The notes: generated by a model from the sequence alone, not told the origin. 64,000 nucleotides of DNA from an uncultured Oenococcus sp. (GCA_934229385.1 CAKQDH010000004.1:38056-102055); one strand, 5' to 3'. Shown: positions 1-10,116, numbered from the stretch's first letter. Program-made: numbers and translations.

Positions 1-49
1 AAAGCATTCATAATAAATATTCCTTTCTTTTAAATTTATTGTTAAAATT

Positions 50-922
50 TTATTTTTGATATTCAAGTAAGGCTAAAGCAAAATCTCCAATAGTAGCAGA
101 ACCATTATTTTTTGCTTCTGGCATTACAATATATTTATTTAAATCGCCTACATAAACATAGCCATTTAAAAGTTTTTTAAATTCTTTCCTAACTTTTACT
201 AAGAATTTTTCACTTATAACTCCACCCCCAAAAACAATTTTAGCTGGCCGATAAAGTAAGGTAGCATCAAGAGCAGCCTGGGCTACGTAATAAGCCATAA
301 TGTCCCAAACATGATTAGTTAATGGAACATTTTGGCCCTTTTTACCCAACCGAGCCTCAAAAGTTGGGCCTGAAACCAAGCCCTCTAAACAATCCCCGTG
401 ATAAGGACAAATACCTTTAAAATTTAAATCATCAGGATGTTTCTTTACCCTGACATGACCCGCTTCTGGATGACCTATATCGCCAGCAAATTGACCATTT
501 TGTATCGAACTAGCGCCTACACCAGTTCCGATTGTATAATATACTAAAGAGTTTATATGTTCGTTAAAAAGTGTGGACATAACATATTCCCCATAGGCAG
601 AACCACCTACATCAACGTTCCAAGATATTGGAATGGGAAAAAATTTTCTTATGTACCCTAAAAAATCAGTATTTTTCCAACCTGATTTTGGCGTATCTGT
701 GATGTAACCATACTTAGATGAGTTTTTTCTTAATTCCACTGGGCCAAAAGCAGATATACCCAAAGCTTTTATATCAAATTTTTTAAAATAGTCTACACAT
801 TTAGCTAAAGTTTCTGTTGGAGTCGTGGTAGGAATTCTGGTAGCATTTTTTATTTGGTAATTTTCATTTCCCACAGCACAATTAAATTTTGTACCCCCGG
901 CTTCAATGCTTCCTAATAACAA
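50..922 (-). CDS. scrK: ROK-family fructokinase
   Basis: Phosphorylates fructose (possibly mannose) with ATP in the cytoplasm, feeding glycolysis or the phosphoketolase route. The 290-residue protein has the N-terminal phosphate loop EAGGTK (residues 7-12), a likely catalytic Asp104 in NVDVGG and the zinc site typical of this subgroup: His156, Cys172, His175 and Cys178, with the CPYHGDCLEG signature of Bacillus-type ROK fructokinases. The start is a TTG preceded by AAGGAAG at a suitable distance. A site matching the catabolite-control consensus lies about 105 bp upstream, suggesting CcpA control. No sugar PTS or hydrolase gene is adjacent in the window. Fructokinase is favoured over glucokinase by the zinc motif. 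Confidence 0.9.
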   Translation of the reverse strand: MLLGSIEAGGTKFNCAVGNENYQIKNATRIPTTTPTETLAKCVDYFKKFDIKALGISAFGPVELRKNSSKYGYITDTPKSGWKNTDFLGYIRKFFPIPISWNVDVGGSAYGEYVMSTLFNEHINSLVYYTIGTGVGASSIQNGQFAGDIGHPEAGHVRVKKHPDDLNFKGICPYHGDCLEGLVSGPTFEARLGKKGQNVPLTNHVWDIMAYYVAQAALDATLLYRPAKIVFGGGVISEKFLVKVRKEFKKLLNGYVYVGDLNKYIVMPEAKNNGSATIGDFALALLEYQK

Positions 923-1025
923 TTTAACACTTCCTTATTTCTTTATTTAACCGTATAAATATTAAAGAAAGTAAAAAAACAATTAATATAAAAAATTTTA
1001 TCTTTCTGTATACTTACACTTTTTA

Positions 1026-1039
1026 TGTTAACGTTCTCA
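1026..1039. promoter_or_regulatory. Candidate catabolite-responsive element (cre)
   Basis: TGTTAACGTTCTCA fits every position of the degenerate consensus TGWNANCGNTNWCA for CcpA operators. It lies in the divergent intergenic region between the fructokinase gene and map, about 105 bp upstream of the kinase start. The match is read directly from the sequence; CcpA binding is inferred. Confidence 0.5.
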
Positions 1040-1144
1040 GAAAAAAATAAATATATTATTTCAAATTTAAATTAAAATTTTTAAACTATAATTTAAAAGA
1101 AAAATGTTTTTAAAAATATAAAAATAAATCTAAAAAAATTTGTT

Positions 1145-1160
1145 TATAATCGAAAGTATG
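1145..1160 (+). promoter_or_regulatory. -10 box abutting the map start codon
   Basis: A perfect TATAAT (1145-1150) is followed by 7 nt and then the ATG at 1158. RNA polymerase normally starts about 7 nt after the -10 box, so the transcript would begin at or next to the initiator codon. No usable Shine-Dalgarno sequence is present. No good -35 box is evident in the AT-rich upstream stretch. Confidence 0.5.
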
Positions 1161-1970
1161 ATTACATTAAAAGATGCTTCTGAAATAAAAGAAATGAGTA
1201 AAGCAGGAAAAGTTATTTCTGGCATGCATCATATGCTAAGGAAACTAATAAAACCTGGATTAGACACTTGGGAAATTGAAGTTAAATCCCGTCATTATAT
1301 CGAAAGCCATGGTGCAATCCCTAGCCAAATAGGATATGAAGGTTTTAAATACGCTACAACTGTCTCTGTAAATAACGAAGTTGCTCATGGCTTCCCCCGA
1401 AAGGGGCTAATCCTTAATAATGGGGATTTAGTAAAAGTTGATACGGTAGTAGAAAAAGATCACGGTTTAGCCGATTCTGCTTGGACTTATCGAGTAGGCA
1501 AAGTCTCTCCAAAAATAGAACACCTTTATCAAGTTGCTCATAAAGCTCTTTACATTGGAATTGATCAAGCCGTATTAGGGAATAGAATTGGAGATATTGG
1601 ATCTGCTATAGACCATTATGTTACCGATATTAACCATTTAGGAAATGTAAGAGAATATATCGGACACGGTATCGGGCCAACTATGCACGAAGATCCACAG
1701 GTACCTCACTTTGGTGTTAAAGGACATGGACTAAGACTTAAAAAGGGTATGACTATTACTATAGAACCGATGGTTAATACTGGAACCTGGAAAGTAAAAA
1801 CTGATTATGCAGGAGATGGTTGGACTGTCACTACCGCTGATGGAGGATGGTCAGCACAATTTGAACATACAATTGTAATCACAGAAGATGGCCCTAAAAT
1901 TTTGACTTCTCAAGACCCAAAAATTGACGATAAATATTTAATCAAAAATTGGAAAAAAATTTATGTTTAA
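1158..1970 (+). CDS. map: Type I methionine aminopeptidase
   Basis: Removes the N-terminal methionine from nascent cytosolic proteins. With the ATG at 1158 the protein is 270 residues and keeps all five metal ligands of the pita-bread fold: Asp95, Asp106, His170 (in GHGIG), Glu203 (in IEPM) and Glu236 (in FEHT), plus the substrate-pocket His77. A TTG at 1140 is in frame but would place the TATAAT promoter hexamer inside the gene, so the internal ATG is preferred. The gene looks leaderless. It is monocistronic, with recX about 100 bp downstream. Confidence 0.93.
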   Translation: MITLKDASEIKEMSKAGKVISGMHHMLRKLIKPGLDTWEIEVKSRHYIESHGAIPSQIGYEGFKYATTVSVNNEVAHGFPRKGLILNNGDLVKVDTVVEKDHGLADSAWTYRVGKVSPKIEHLYQVAHKALYIGIDQAVLGNRIGDIGSAIDHYVTDINHLGNVREYIGHGIGPTMHEDPQVPHFGVKGHGLRLKKGMTITIEPMVNTGTWKVKTDYAGDGWTVTTADGGWSAQFEHTIVITEDGPKILTSQDPKIDDKYLIKNWKKIYV

Positions 1971-2067
1971 TTTTTAATTAACAATTTTATTTTCTAAATT
2001 AATAAATTTCGGAAAAAAATAAAAAAATATTAAGGATATTAAAATAATTTTTTATTTATAAATAAAT

Positions 2068-2862
2068 ATGGGAACTATAACAAAAATATCTACCCAGCAC
2101 CACAGAAAACGTTATAATTTAAAGATTAATGGTTCTTTTGCATTTAGTATTTCAGAGATGACATTAGTTAAATTTGCTTTAAAAAAAGGAGATGTTTTAG
2201 ACCGCAAAAAAATATCTCAGATTAAAAAATATGAAGTTTTTAGCAAAGGACTTTTAATTGCTTTTTCTTTTTTATCTCACCATTTACGTACCGAAAAAGA
2301 GATTAAACAAAAATTAATTACTAAAGGTTTTAGTGATGCTCAAATTCAAAAAATCATTACTAAATTAAAACAAGAAAAATATATTGATGATACATTTTAT
2401 GCAAAAAGTTTAGTTAACAGTCAAGCAAATAATATATTAGCAGGGCCTAAAAAAATTATTCTTAAACTAAAAAGAGTAGGGGTTTCTGAAAGTGATATTA
2501 AAACAGCCCTAAAAGATAAATATGGGCTTCAAAAACAAATTAAAAATGCATCGTATCTTTCTCAAAAAGTTCAAAAAAAATTTAGCAAATTTCCTATATT
2601 AATCCAAAAGGAAAAAATAAAATCTAAATTATATATAAAAGGGTTTGATTACGATTTGATCAAACAAATAATTGAAAAAACCAAATTTACTGAAGAAAAA
2701 GATCAACAAATTAAAATTGCCAAAAATACAATAAATAAAATCTGGAAAAGATATCAAAAGTACGGCAAAAAGCATATATATAAGGTTAGAAATTATCTTT
2801 ACAGAAAAGGATATGATTTAGATTTAATTAACAAACTCATAGAAGAGAAAAAAGATGAATAA
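2068..2862 (+). CDS. recX: RecX, regulator of RecA
   Basis: RecX binds RecA filaments and limits recombinase activity. The 264-residue protein is built from tandem three-helix RecX repeats, recognisable from repeated elements such as LITKGFSDAQIQKIITKL and LYIKGFDYDLIKQII, followed by a third C-terminal repeat. This length is typical for Gram-positive RecX. The start lies directly after a TATAAA-rich stretch with no Shine-Dalgarno sequence. The last 8 nt overlap the following NUDIX gene, so the two are probably co-transcribed and translationally coupled. recA is not in the window. Confidence 0.85.
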   Translation: MGTITKISTQHHRKRYNLKINGSFAFSISEMTLVKFALKKGDVLDRKKISQIKKYEVFSKGLLIAFSFLSHHLRTEKEIKQKLITKGFSDAQIQKIITKLKQEKYIDDTFYAKSLVNSQANNILAGPKKIILKLKRVGVSESDIKTALKDKYGLQKQIKNASYLSQKVQKKFSKFPILIQKEKIKSKLYIKGFDYDLIKQIIEKTKFTEEKDQQIKIAKNTINKIWKRYQKYGKKHIYKVRNYLYRKGYDLDLINKLIEEKKDE

Positions 2863-3415
2863 AAAAGGAAAAATATTAAATGAAAAACAAGCCTTTAATG
2901 GTCATATTTTTCAAGTAGTAAACCGAAAAATTAAAACACCAGATTCATTGATCGTTCAAAGACAAATAGTTCTTCATAGCCCCTCTGTAGCTCTAATAGC
3001 CCCTATTCATATTAATAATGAATTAAAGTTTGCTATAGGGACAGAGTATCGAGCTGGTTTTAATTCAGAAAGAACTAGTTTCCCTGCTGGGTTGATAAAT
3101 TCAGGAGAACAACCTTCTCAAGCTGCTCTTAGAGAAACACGTGAAGAAATAGGCTTAATATATCAAAAGGCTGAAGAAATTTTTCAAATAAGTTCTAGTG
3201 AAGGTTTTACTAATGAAGTTGTTCACTTAATGCTTTTAAAAAAGTTAACTAAAAAAACTAAAAAAAACTTTGATCTGGGAGAATTTGTCAAAACCAATTT
3301 CCTCACTTTTAAAGAATTAGAAAAACAAGTTCTTTTAAAAAAAATTACCGCAGCCCCAGGAATAATTGGTTATATGTGGCTAAAACTTCATCCAAAAGTT
3401 CTGAAAAAATTATAA
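2855..3415 (+). CDS. nudF: NUDIX hydrolase, ADP-ribose pyrophosphatase type
   Basis: Probably hydrolyses ADP-ribose to AMP and ribose 5-phosphate. The 186-residue protein has a complete NUDIX box at about residues 79-101 (G, five residues, E, seven residues, RETREEIGL), supplying the metal-binding glutamates. The N-terminal region with the PDSLIVQRQIV and SVALIAP strands is like the NudF/YqkG group. It overlaps recX by 8 nt. The exact substrate is assigned from family resemblance only. Confidence 0.8.
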   Translation: MNKKGKILNEKQAFNGHIFQVVNRKIKTPDSLIVQRQIVLHSPSVALIAPIHINNELKFAIGTEYRAGFNSERTSFPAGLINSGEQPSQAALRETREEIGLIYQKAEEIFQISSSEGFTNEVVHLMLLKKLTKKTKKNFDLGEFVKTNFLTFKELEKQVLLKKITAAPGIIGYMWLKLHPKVLKKL

Positions 3416-3469
3416 ATAAAATAAGTATGCTAAAATTTAAGTGGAAATAAATATCATGAGGCAATTAAG

Positions 3470-4027
3470 ATGGTTAAAGACGCAACTCGTGGACCACGAG
3501 AAGGCGACTTTATCACAATCAAAAGTTACAAGCATGATGGACATTTACATAGGGTTTGGCGTGATACGATGATTCTGAAGATTAGCGAAAACTCGCTTAT
3601 TGGATTAAATGACCATACACTGGTTACAGAAGACGATGGACGCCACTGGATTACTCATGAACCAGCTTTACTTTACTTTCATGCTAAATACTGGTTTAAT
3701 GTTATAACTATGATTAGAAAAGATGGGATTAGTTATTATTGTAACCTTGCAAGTCCTTTTGTAATTGACAAAGAGGCTTTAAAATATATTGATTATGACC
3801 TTGATATTAAAATTCCCACTAATGGGGCAATACATCTTTTAGATGCTGACGAATATGTTGCTCATAAAAGCTTATGGGCGTATCCACCAGAAATTGATGA
3901 AATATTAAGAGCACATACTAAAATATTATTTAATATGATTAAAAAAAAATTAGGGCCTTTTTCTAAGGGATACATAAACCTTTGGTATTCTCGTTATCTT
4001 AGTCTTGTAAAAAATAAGAAGCGATAA
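3470..4027 (+). CDS. ntdP: Nucleoside tri-/diphosphate phosphatase (DUF402, NtdP)
   Basis: Member of the DUF402/UPF0374 family, whose characterised members hydrolyse nucleoside tri- and diphosphates in a metal-dependent way. The 185-residue protein carries the family blocks [15 protein letters not shown] near the N terminus, [28 protein letters not shown] and YIDYDLD, the last contributing acidic metal ligands, and the C-terminal GPFSKGYI. A short GAGG lies upstream of the ATG. An overlapping ATG at 3456 is out of frame. The gene stands alone before the gat operon. Confidence 0.85.
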   Translation: MVKDATRGPREGDFITIKSYKHDGHLHRVWRDTMILKISENSLIGLNDHTLVTEDDGRHWITHEPALLYFHAKYWFNVITMIRKDGISYYCNLASPFVIDKEALKYIDYDLDIKIPTNGAIHLLDADEYVAHKSLWAYPPEIDEILRAHTKILFNMIKKKLGPFSKGYINLWYSRYLSLVKNKKR

Positions 4028-4035
4028 AGTCGAAT

Positions 4036-4059
4036 ATAAAAAATATTTCTATTTTTTAT
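4036..4059. terminator. A/T-only perfect hairpin between ntdP and gatC
   Basis: A 10-bp perfect inverted repeat (ATAAAAAATA, loop TTTC, TATTTTTTAT) sits just after the ntdP stop and just before the -10 box of gatC. It has no GC pairs, so it would be a weak terminator at best. It is immediately followed by TATAAT at 4060-4065, the likely gatC promoter -10 element. Confidence 0.4.
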
Positions 4060-4099
4060 TATAATTAAAAACAATAAAATATTATTTTTAGGAGGAAAA

Positions 4100-4402
4100 A
4101 TGTCTAATTCTTTACCACGTAAAGAAGCAGCTCATGTTGCAAAACTAGCTAAGCTGCATTTTAATGACCAGGAGTTAAATATTTTAACTAAACAAATGGC
4201 CGAAATACTTGATTTAGTAGAAACTTTGAATAAAGTTAATACTACAGGAGTTAAACCGACTTATTTTGTTTCTCATAATGAAAATGTTCTTCGAGAGGAT
4301 AAAGCTATCCAATCAAAACAAAAAGAAGCTTTATTAAAAAACGCCCCTGAAACTAAGGACGGACAAATTAAAGTTCCAACTATTATTGAAGAGGAGAGCT
4401 AA
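4100..4402 (+). CDS. gatC: Asp/Glu-tRNA amidotransferase subunit C
   Basis: Small subunit of the GatCAB complex, which converts misacylated Glu-tRNA(Gln) (and Asp-tRNA(Asn)) to the correct amide. The 100-residue protein has the usual N-terminal helices ([13 protein letters not shown]) and the conserved LREDK segment that threads between GatA and GatB. A strong AGGAGG site precedes the ATG. It opens the gatCAB operon, with gatA starting 5 bp after its stop. Confidence 0.95.
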   Translation: MSNSLPRKEAAHVAKLAKLHFNDQELNILTKQMAEILDLVETLNKVNTTGVKPTYFVSHNENVLREDKAIQSKQKEALLKNAPETKDGQIKVPTIIEEES

Positions 4403-4407
4403 TTTTA

Positions 4408-5868
4408 ATGCTTGATTTTTTTAAAGAAGATTTACCTTCATTACATAAAAAACTTATTAAAAAAGAAATTTCATCTACAGAGCTAGTAAAAGAAGTTTTA
4501 AAAAAAATCCAAGCTTCTGAAAAACAACTTAATGCTTATATAACAATAGATGAAAAAAAAGCTTTACAAGCTGCTAAAAAAATTGATCAGAATAAAATTG
4601 GAGAAAATGAATTACTAAAGGGCATTCCAATAGCTGTTAAAGATAACATAATTACAAAAAACTTAAAAACCACAGCGGCTTCTCATATTTTAGATAATTT
4701 CATGCCAATTTATAATGCTACCGTCATAGAAAAACTTAAAAAAGCTGGAGCTATCATAGTTGGGAAAACCAATATGGATGAATTTGCAATGGGAGGATCA
4801 ACTGAAACTTCCTACTTTGGTTCTACTAAGAATGCTTGGAACAAAGGGTTAGTTCCAGGTGGTTCTTCAGGAGGTTCCGCAAGTACTGTAGCTTCAGGTA
4901 GTATTCCTTTTGCTTTAGGATCAGATACCGGAGGTTCAATTAGGCAGCCAGCAGCTTTTAATGGTATTGTTGGTCTAAAACCTACTTATGGTCTAGTTTC
5001 TCGATGGGGTTTAATTGCTTTTGGTTCTAGTATGGATCAAATTGGTCCTTTAACTCGAAAAGTAAAAGATAATGCTCGCATTTTATCTATGATCGCAGGA
5101 AAAGATTTTCATGACAATACCACTTCTGACAAAAAAATTCCTAACTTTTTAAAGAATATTGATAAGGGAGTTAAAGGCTTAAAAATCGCTGTTCCAAAAG
5201 AATATTTTGCACAGGGGATTGATGACAACATAAAAAAAGTTGTCAAAAGGGCTTTAAAAACCTTTAAAAATTTAGGTGCAGAAATTGACGAGGTTTCATT
5301 ACCTCATTCTAGATACGGTATAGCAGCTTATTATATATTGGCCTCTTCTGAAGCCTCATCTAATCTTCAAAGGTATGATGGCAATCGTTATGGTTATTCT
5401 CCACGACATAAGGGACAATCATTAGAAGATTTATACATAAAGACACGTTCTCAAGGTTTCGGAGCAGAAGTTAAACGTAGAATTATGTTAGGAACCTTTG
5501 CTCTATCAGCTGGTTTTTACGATGCCTATTTTAAAAAAGCAGCTCAGGTAAGAACTTTAATTATTAATGATTTTAAAAAAATTTTTAATAAATATGATAT
5601 AATTCTTGGTCCAACAACAACCTCCACTGCTTTTCCAATAGGAACTGAAAGCAAAGATCCAGTTCAAATGTATATGAATGATTTACTTACAATTCCCGTT
5701 AACTTAGCAGGGTTACCCGGTATGTCAATCAATGCAGGATTTTCTGATGGATTACCAGTAGGTCTCCAAATCATTGCTAAACCTTTTGATGAATCAGTCA
5801 TTTACAAAAGTGCCTATGCTTTTGAACAAGAAACAAAACTTTATAAAAAACATCCAGAGGTAAATTAA
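4408..5868 (+). CDS. gatA: Asp/Glu-tRNA amidotransferase subunit A
   Basis: Amidase subunit that releases ammonia from glutamine for transamidation. The 486-residue protein keeps the Ser-cis-Ser-Lys catalytic triad at Lys78 (IAVKDN), Ser153 (PGGSSGGSA) and Ser177 (DTGGSIRQP). The GAGGAG ribosome site lies in the last codons of gatC. gatB follows after 2 bp. Its tRNA substrate class is represented in the same window by a tRNA-Gln with the U1-A72 pair. Confidence 0.96.
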   Translation: MLDFFKEDLPSLHKKLIKKEISSTELVKEVLKKIQASEKQLNAYITIDEKKALQAAKKIDQNKIGENELLKGIPIAVKDNIITKNLKTTAASHILDNFMPIYNATVIEKLKKAGAIIVGKTNMDEFAMGGSTETSYFGSTKNAWNKGLVPGGSSGGSASTVASGSIPFALGSDTGGSIRQPAAFNGIVGLKPTYGLVSRWGLIAFGSSMDQIGPLTRKVKDNARILSMIAGKDFHDNTTSDKKIPNFLKNIDKGVKGLKIAVPKEYFAQGIDDNIKKVVKRALKTFKNLGAEIDEVSLPHSRYGIAAYYILASSEASSNLQRYDGNRYGYSPRHKGQSLEDLYIKTRSQGFGAEVKRRIMLGTFALSAGFYDAYFKKAAQVRTLIINDFKKIFNKYDIILGPTTTSTAFPIGTESKDPVQMYMNDLLTIPVNLAGLPGMSINAGFSDGLPVGLQIIAKPFDESVIYKSAYAFEQETKLYKKHPEVN

Positions 5869-5870
5869 AT

Positions 5871-7307
5871 ATGTCAAGTTTTAAAACAACAATAGGTCTT
5901 GAAGTTCATGTTGAATTAAAAACCGCTTCTAAAACTTTTTCTCCATCACCCGTTAATTATGGTGATCCTGCTAACGAAAACACTAATGTTATCGACTGGG
6001 GGTACCCAGGCGCATTGCCAAATGCAAATAAGGGCGCTCTAGAATATGGAATGATGGCGGCTTTAGCTTTACATGCTAATATAACTAAAAATGTACATTG
6101 GGATAGAAAGAATTATTTTTATCCTGATAATCCAAAAGCCTATCAAATTACTCAACAAGATGTGCCTATCGCCTCTGGTGGTTATGTTGAAATTAATTTA
6201 CCAAATGGAAATCCAAAAAAAATTGGAATTACCGAAATGCATGTAGAAGAAGATGCTGGGAAAAATTCTCATTTAGTAAATGAAGGTTTTTCATTAGTAG
6301 ATCTTAATCGACAGGGAACACCTCTGATTGAAATTGTTTCTGAACCTAATATTTCAAGCCCTAATGAAGCTTACCTTTATTTAGAAAAATTAAGGCAATT
6401 AATTCAATTTACAGGCATTTCTGATGTAAAAATGCAAGAAGGATCAATGAGAGTAGATATTAATATTTCTGTTCACCCTGTTGGCACTCCAGGCTTAGGC
6501 ACAAAAGTTGAAATTAAAAATGTTAATTCTTTTCAATATGCAAAAAAAGCCTTAGCTTATGAAGAAAAAAGACAACGCCAGGTCCTATTATCTGGAAAAG
6601 AAGTGCGCCAACAAACTCGCCGATTTGATGAAAAAACAAATTCCACAATTCTTATGCGAATTAAAGAAGGATCAGATGACTATCGTTATTTTCCTGAACC
6701 AGATTTAGCTCCTATCAAAATATCTGAAAATTGGATTAATAAAATTAAAAAAAGAATTCCTGAATCGGCTGAAAATAGAATAAAAAGATATACTAACACC
6801 TACCATCTCTCTTCTTATGAAGCCAAAATCTTAACTCAAACTTTAGAAATGGCTAATTTTTATGATAAAACAGTAAAATTAGGAGCAGATCCTAAAAAAA
6901 CAGCGAATTTTTTAATTGGTGATGTTAATGCCTTCTTAAATAAAACCCAGCTGGACATCACTCAAACAAAAATAACACCTACCAATCTAGCAAGCTTAAT
7001 TAAACTTATTACTGAAGGAACTATTTCTAATAAACAAGGAAAGAAAGTTTTTCAGGCGATAACAAAAGGTAAAAACCCTAATACATTTGTTCACGAAAAA
7101 AATCTTATACAAATATCTGATCCTGGACAATTAATTCCTTTAATTTCTAAAATTTTAAATGGTAACCAGAAATCAGTAAATGATTATAATAAAGGAAAAG
7201 ATCGAGCGATCGGTTATTTAACAGGTCAAGTTATGAGAGAAACACACGGTAACGCCAATCCAAGGATCGCTCATAAATTGCTTTTACAAGAACTAAACAA
7301 AAAATAA
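5871..7307 (+). CDS. gatB: Asp/Glu-tRNA amidotransferase subunit B
   Basis: Subunit that binds the misacylated tRNA and activates the side-chain carboxylate with ATP. The 478-residue protein begins with TTIGLEVHVEL and contains YFYPDNPKAYQITQ, the MHVEEDAGK block and DLNRQGTPLIEIVSEP, all family signatures. The C-terminal YqeY-like helical domain (about residue 330 onward) contacts the tRNA. It is the last gene of gatCAB and is followed by an imperfect A/T-rich hairpin with a T run around 7296-7323. Confidence 0.96.
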   Translation: MSSFKTTIGLEVHVELKTASKTFSPSPVNYGDPANENTNVIDWGYPGALPNANKGALEYGMMAALALHANITKNVHWDRKNYFYPDNPKAYQITQQDVPIASGGYVEINLPNGNPKKIGITEMHVEEDAGKNSHLVNEGFSLVDLNRQGTPLIEIVSEPNISSPNEAYLYLEKLRQLIQFTGISDVKMQEGSMRVDINISVHPVGTPGLGTKVEIKNVNSFQYAKKALAYEEKRQRQVLLSGKEVRQQTRRFDEKTNSTILMRIKEGSDDYRYFPEPDLAPIKISENWINKIKKRIPESAENRIKRYTNTYHLSSYEAKILTQTLEMANFYDKTVKLGADPKKTANFLIGDVNAFLNKTQLDITQTKITPTNLASLIKLITEGTISNKQGKKVFQAITKGKNPNTFVHEKNLIQISDPGQLIPLISKILNGNQKSVNDYNKGKDRAIGYLTGQVMRETHGNANPRIAHKLLLQELNKK

Positions 7308-7358
7308 TTTTTATTTTGTTTTTAATACACGAAGAAAGAATTATATAGTTAAAAATAT

Positions 7359-8324
7359 ATGAAACGCGCAAGAATTATCTATAATCCCACCTCTGGGAGA
7401 GGGAAAATCCTAGAAAATTTAATTAACATTATTAAAATTTATGAAAAAGCGGGTTATGAGACTTCAATTTTCGAAACAACTCCTGCGCCTTTCTCGGCTT
7501 GTAAGGAAGCAAAAAGAGCAGCCAAAACAGGATTTGATCTTTTAATAGCAGCTGGTGGAGATGGAACCGTAAATGAAGTAGTGAATGGAATCGCAGATTT
7601 AAAAAATCGTCCTATCGTAGCTATAATACCGGCAGGAACTACTAATGATTATGCAAGAGCTTTAAAAATTCCTCGAAATGATTTAGTAAGGGCAGCTCAA
7701 ATCATAAATAAAAAAGAAACTATTAAAATGGATATTGGGAAAATTATTTCTAAAAAAGCTGCTTTTCGTTATTTTATGAATATTGGAGCTTTGGGTACCC
7801 TTGCAGAAATTTCTTATGCCGTTCCCTCGACGTTGAAAACCCTTTACGGTTATTTAGCTTATTTAACCAAAGGAGTAGAATTATTTACTCGTATAAAATC
7901 TATTCCTGTCAAGATTAATTATGATCATGGATATTTCAAAGGAGAGGCCGAATTAATTTTTTTATCTTTAACAAATTCTGTAGGTGGATTCGAAAAAGTC
8001 TTTCCTAAAGCTAAATTAGATGACGGGAATTTTAATTTGTTAATCGTTAAAAAAACAAATCTATTAGAACTATTTAATTTGGTAACGGCAGCTTTTAATG
8101 ATGGTTCTCACATAAAAAGTAAATTCGTTGAATACAAAAAAACAAAAAAGGCAGAAATTATTCCGCTAACCAAAGATAAAATAAAAGTAAATTTAGATGG
8201 AGAACTTGGTGGATATGCTCCCATGAAATTCGAAAATTTACAACAACACATTAGATTTATAGCATCAACTTCAGAAATTAATCCAACCGCTTTTTCATCT
8301 AAAAAAGAAGTTAGATTAAAATAA
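7359..8324 (+). CDS. dgkB: Diacylglycerol/lipid kinase
   Basis: YegS/DgkB-family soluble kinase that recycles diacylglycerol from lipoteichoic acid synthesis to phosphatidic acid. The 321-residue protein has the N-terminal NPTSGRGK, the nucleotide-binding GGDGTVNEVVNG (residues 66-77), IPAGTTNDYARAL, and a C-terminal beta-sandwich domain with DDGNFNLLIV and NLDGE. A TATAGT hexamer at 7344-7349 lies 9 nt before the ATG and there is no clear Shine-Dalgarno sequence, so the mRNA may be almost leaderless. In related genomes this gene also follows gatB and precedes the rRNA methyltransferase, as here. Confidence 0.9.
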   Translation: MKRARIIYNPTSGRGKILENLINIIKIYEKAGYETSIFETTPAPFSACKEAKRAAKTGFDLLIAAGGDGTVNEVVNGIADLKNRPIVAIIPAGTTNDYARALKIPRNDLVRAAQIINKKETIKMDIGKIISKKAAFRYFMNIGALGTLAEISYAVPSTLKTLYGYLAYLTKGVELFTRIKSIPVKINYDHGYFKGEAELIFLSLTNSVGGFEKVFPKAKLDDGNFNLLIVKKTNLLELFNLVTAAFNDGSHIKSKFVEYKKTKKAEIIPLTKDKIKVNLDGELGGYAPMKFENLQQHIRFIASTSEINPTAFSSKKEVRLK

Positions 8325-8381
8325 GGAGAAAATAAGATTAATAAACAAATTTAAAAATAATCTAATTTTTAAGGAATTTAA

Positions 8382-9761
8382 TTGATTAATTCAAAAACAA
8401 AATTTCAAAGAAAACAAAAACTAAAAGGCTCGGTAATCGATCTCACTTTCCAAGGTTTAGGGGTAGTCAAAATTAATAATTTTCCTATTTTTGTTGCTAA
8501 TGCTTTAATAGGCGAGAAGATTTTCTTTTCTTTAACTAGAGTTTTCTCTCATTACGCTTTTGGAAAATTGATAAAAATAATTCAAAAATCACCTTATAGA
8601 GTAGATAATTATCATCCAGAAATGATAGAAAGTGGTATCGCCCCTTTAGTAAATTTATCATATACTTCTCAACTCAAATATAAACAGGAACAAATAAAAA
8701 AATTATTTCATAAATTCGGCTTAAAAAATGTTAAAGTCTTACCAACCATTGGTATGAAAAAACCAAAACATTATCGAAATAAAACTGTAGTACCTGTTAA
8801 ATTCGATAATGATAAAAATAAATTAATAACAGGCTTTTATAAACGTGGCAGCCATAAATTAGTTCCCATAGAAGATTATTTTCTAAATGACCCTAAAATT
8901 GATAAAACTGTTTCTATTGTTAGAAAAATCTTAAATTCTTTTCATATTTCAGCTTATAGCGAGATAACTAGAAAGGGTATATTAAGATATTTAATGGTGA
9001 GAAGAGGACGAGCTACCGGTCAAATGATGGTTGGAATAGTCTCTACAAATAAAAAATTACCATTTGAAAGAGAAATCGTCTCCTTAATAAGAAAAAAAAT
9101 CTCTGGTTTAGCCAGCTTAATTTTGAACTATAATCCAAAACCTTCTAATGTACAATTGGGGACCAAAAATAGAGTCCTATTTGGAAAACAAACCATTCAG
9201 GACATACTTTTAGGATATAAATTTGATATAAGCATTAACTCCTTCTACCAAGTTAATCCCCAGACAACTGCTATCTTATATAAAAAAGCTGCTGATATAG
9301 CTAATTTAAAGGGTTCAGAAGTTGCTGTGGATGCATATTCTGGGATAGGAACTATTGGCATCTCTATTTCCACACTAGTAAAAAAAGTTATTGGGGTAGA
9401 AATTATATCTCAGGCAGTAAAAAATGCAAAAAAGAATTTATTAATTAATAATATTAAAAATGTCCATTATATTAATGCAGATGCATCTAAGCAATTTACA
9501 AAATGGTCTAAAGATAAATTAAAACCTGATATAGTATTTGTCGATCCTCCAAGAAAAGGATTAGATCCCAAACTTATAAATTCTTTAGTAAAAACGTTTC
9601 CTAAAAAAATTTTATATATATCTTGTAATCCTACCACTTTAGCCCGTGATTCTTATTTATTAACCAAAAGAGGTTATTTTATTAGCAAACCAGTTCAACC
9701 GATAGACCAATTTCCTCAAACTATGCACGTTGAATCTATTACCCTTTTTCTCCATAAATAA
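8382..9761 (+). CDS. rlmCD: 23S rRNA (uracil-C5)-methyltransferase, TrmA/RumA family
   Basis: S-adenosylmethionine-dependent enzyme that makes 5-methyluridine in 23S rRNA. The 459-residue protein has an N-terminal TRAM-like domain, a SAM-binding fold (DAYSGIGTIGI, GVEIISQAVKNAK), DPPRKGLD at about 388-395 and the catalytic cysteine at about 415 in SCNPTTLARD. The N-terminal cysteine cluster that holds a 4Fe-4S centre in many RumA/RlmD proteins is absent: the region reads ESGIAPLVNLSY. I believe related lactobacilli show the same loss. Translation starts at TTG with AAGGA upstream. Whether it acts as RlmC, RlmD or both cannot be told from sequence. Confidence 0.88.
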   Translation: MINSKTKFQRKQKLKGSVIDLTFQGLGVVKINNFPIFVANALIGEKIFFSLTRVFSHYAFGKLIKIIQKSPYRVDNYHPEMIESGIAPLVNLSYTSQLKYKQEQIKKLFHKFGLKNVKVLPTIGMKKPKHYRNKTVVPVKFDNDKNKLITGFYKRGSHKLVPIEDYFLNDPKIDKTVSIVRKILNSFHISAYSEITRKGILRYLMVRRGRATGQMMVGIVSTNKKLPFEREIVSLIRKKISGLASLILNYNPKPSNVQLGTKNRVLFGKQTIQDILLGYKFDISINSFYQVNPQTTAILYKKAADIANLKGSEVAVDAYSGIGTIGISISTLVKKVIGVEIISQAVKNAKKNLLINNIKNVHYINADASKQFTKWSKDKLKPDIVFVDPPRKGLDPKLINSLVKTFPKKILYISCNPTTLARDSYLLTKRGYFISKPVQPIDQFPQTMHVESITLFLHK

Positions 9762-10116
9762 AAAAATCCTAAAAATTTTTTTATAAGTAATTAAATTATT
9801 TATTTACTAAACTAAGTTAAAAAAGATAAATTATTTAAAATGGAATTAAAATTTTCTTCATAATCAAAGTAAGAATCTAAAGTAAAAATAACTTAAATTA
9901 TTTTCATTTTGGATTAATATTTTATATTTTCTAAGTAATCAAGAATATATTTGATAAAAATTTTAAAAAGATATGAAAGTTATTCTTATTAAAATCCTAA
10001 AAATTATTTTTGGGTAATTTTAAAATTTAATTTATGTTAGAAAAAGTTTCTACTATTAAAATCCAAATATAACATTTTAAGATTTAAGCTTATTTTATAA
10101 GTAAGGGAGAGAAATC
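9762..10116. other. AT-rich intergenic region without a gene
   Basis: About 355 bp between rlmCD and the YihY gene. A 15-nt string, AAAATCCTAAAAATT, appears near both ends (around 9764 and 9992). No open frame with a ribosome site, RNA gene or strong terminator is visible. A good AGGGAG site at the right end belongs to the next gene. Confidence 0.5.
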
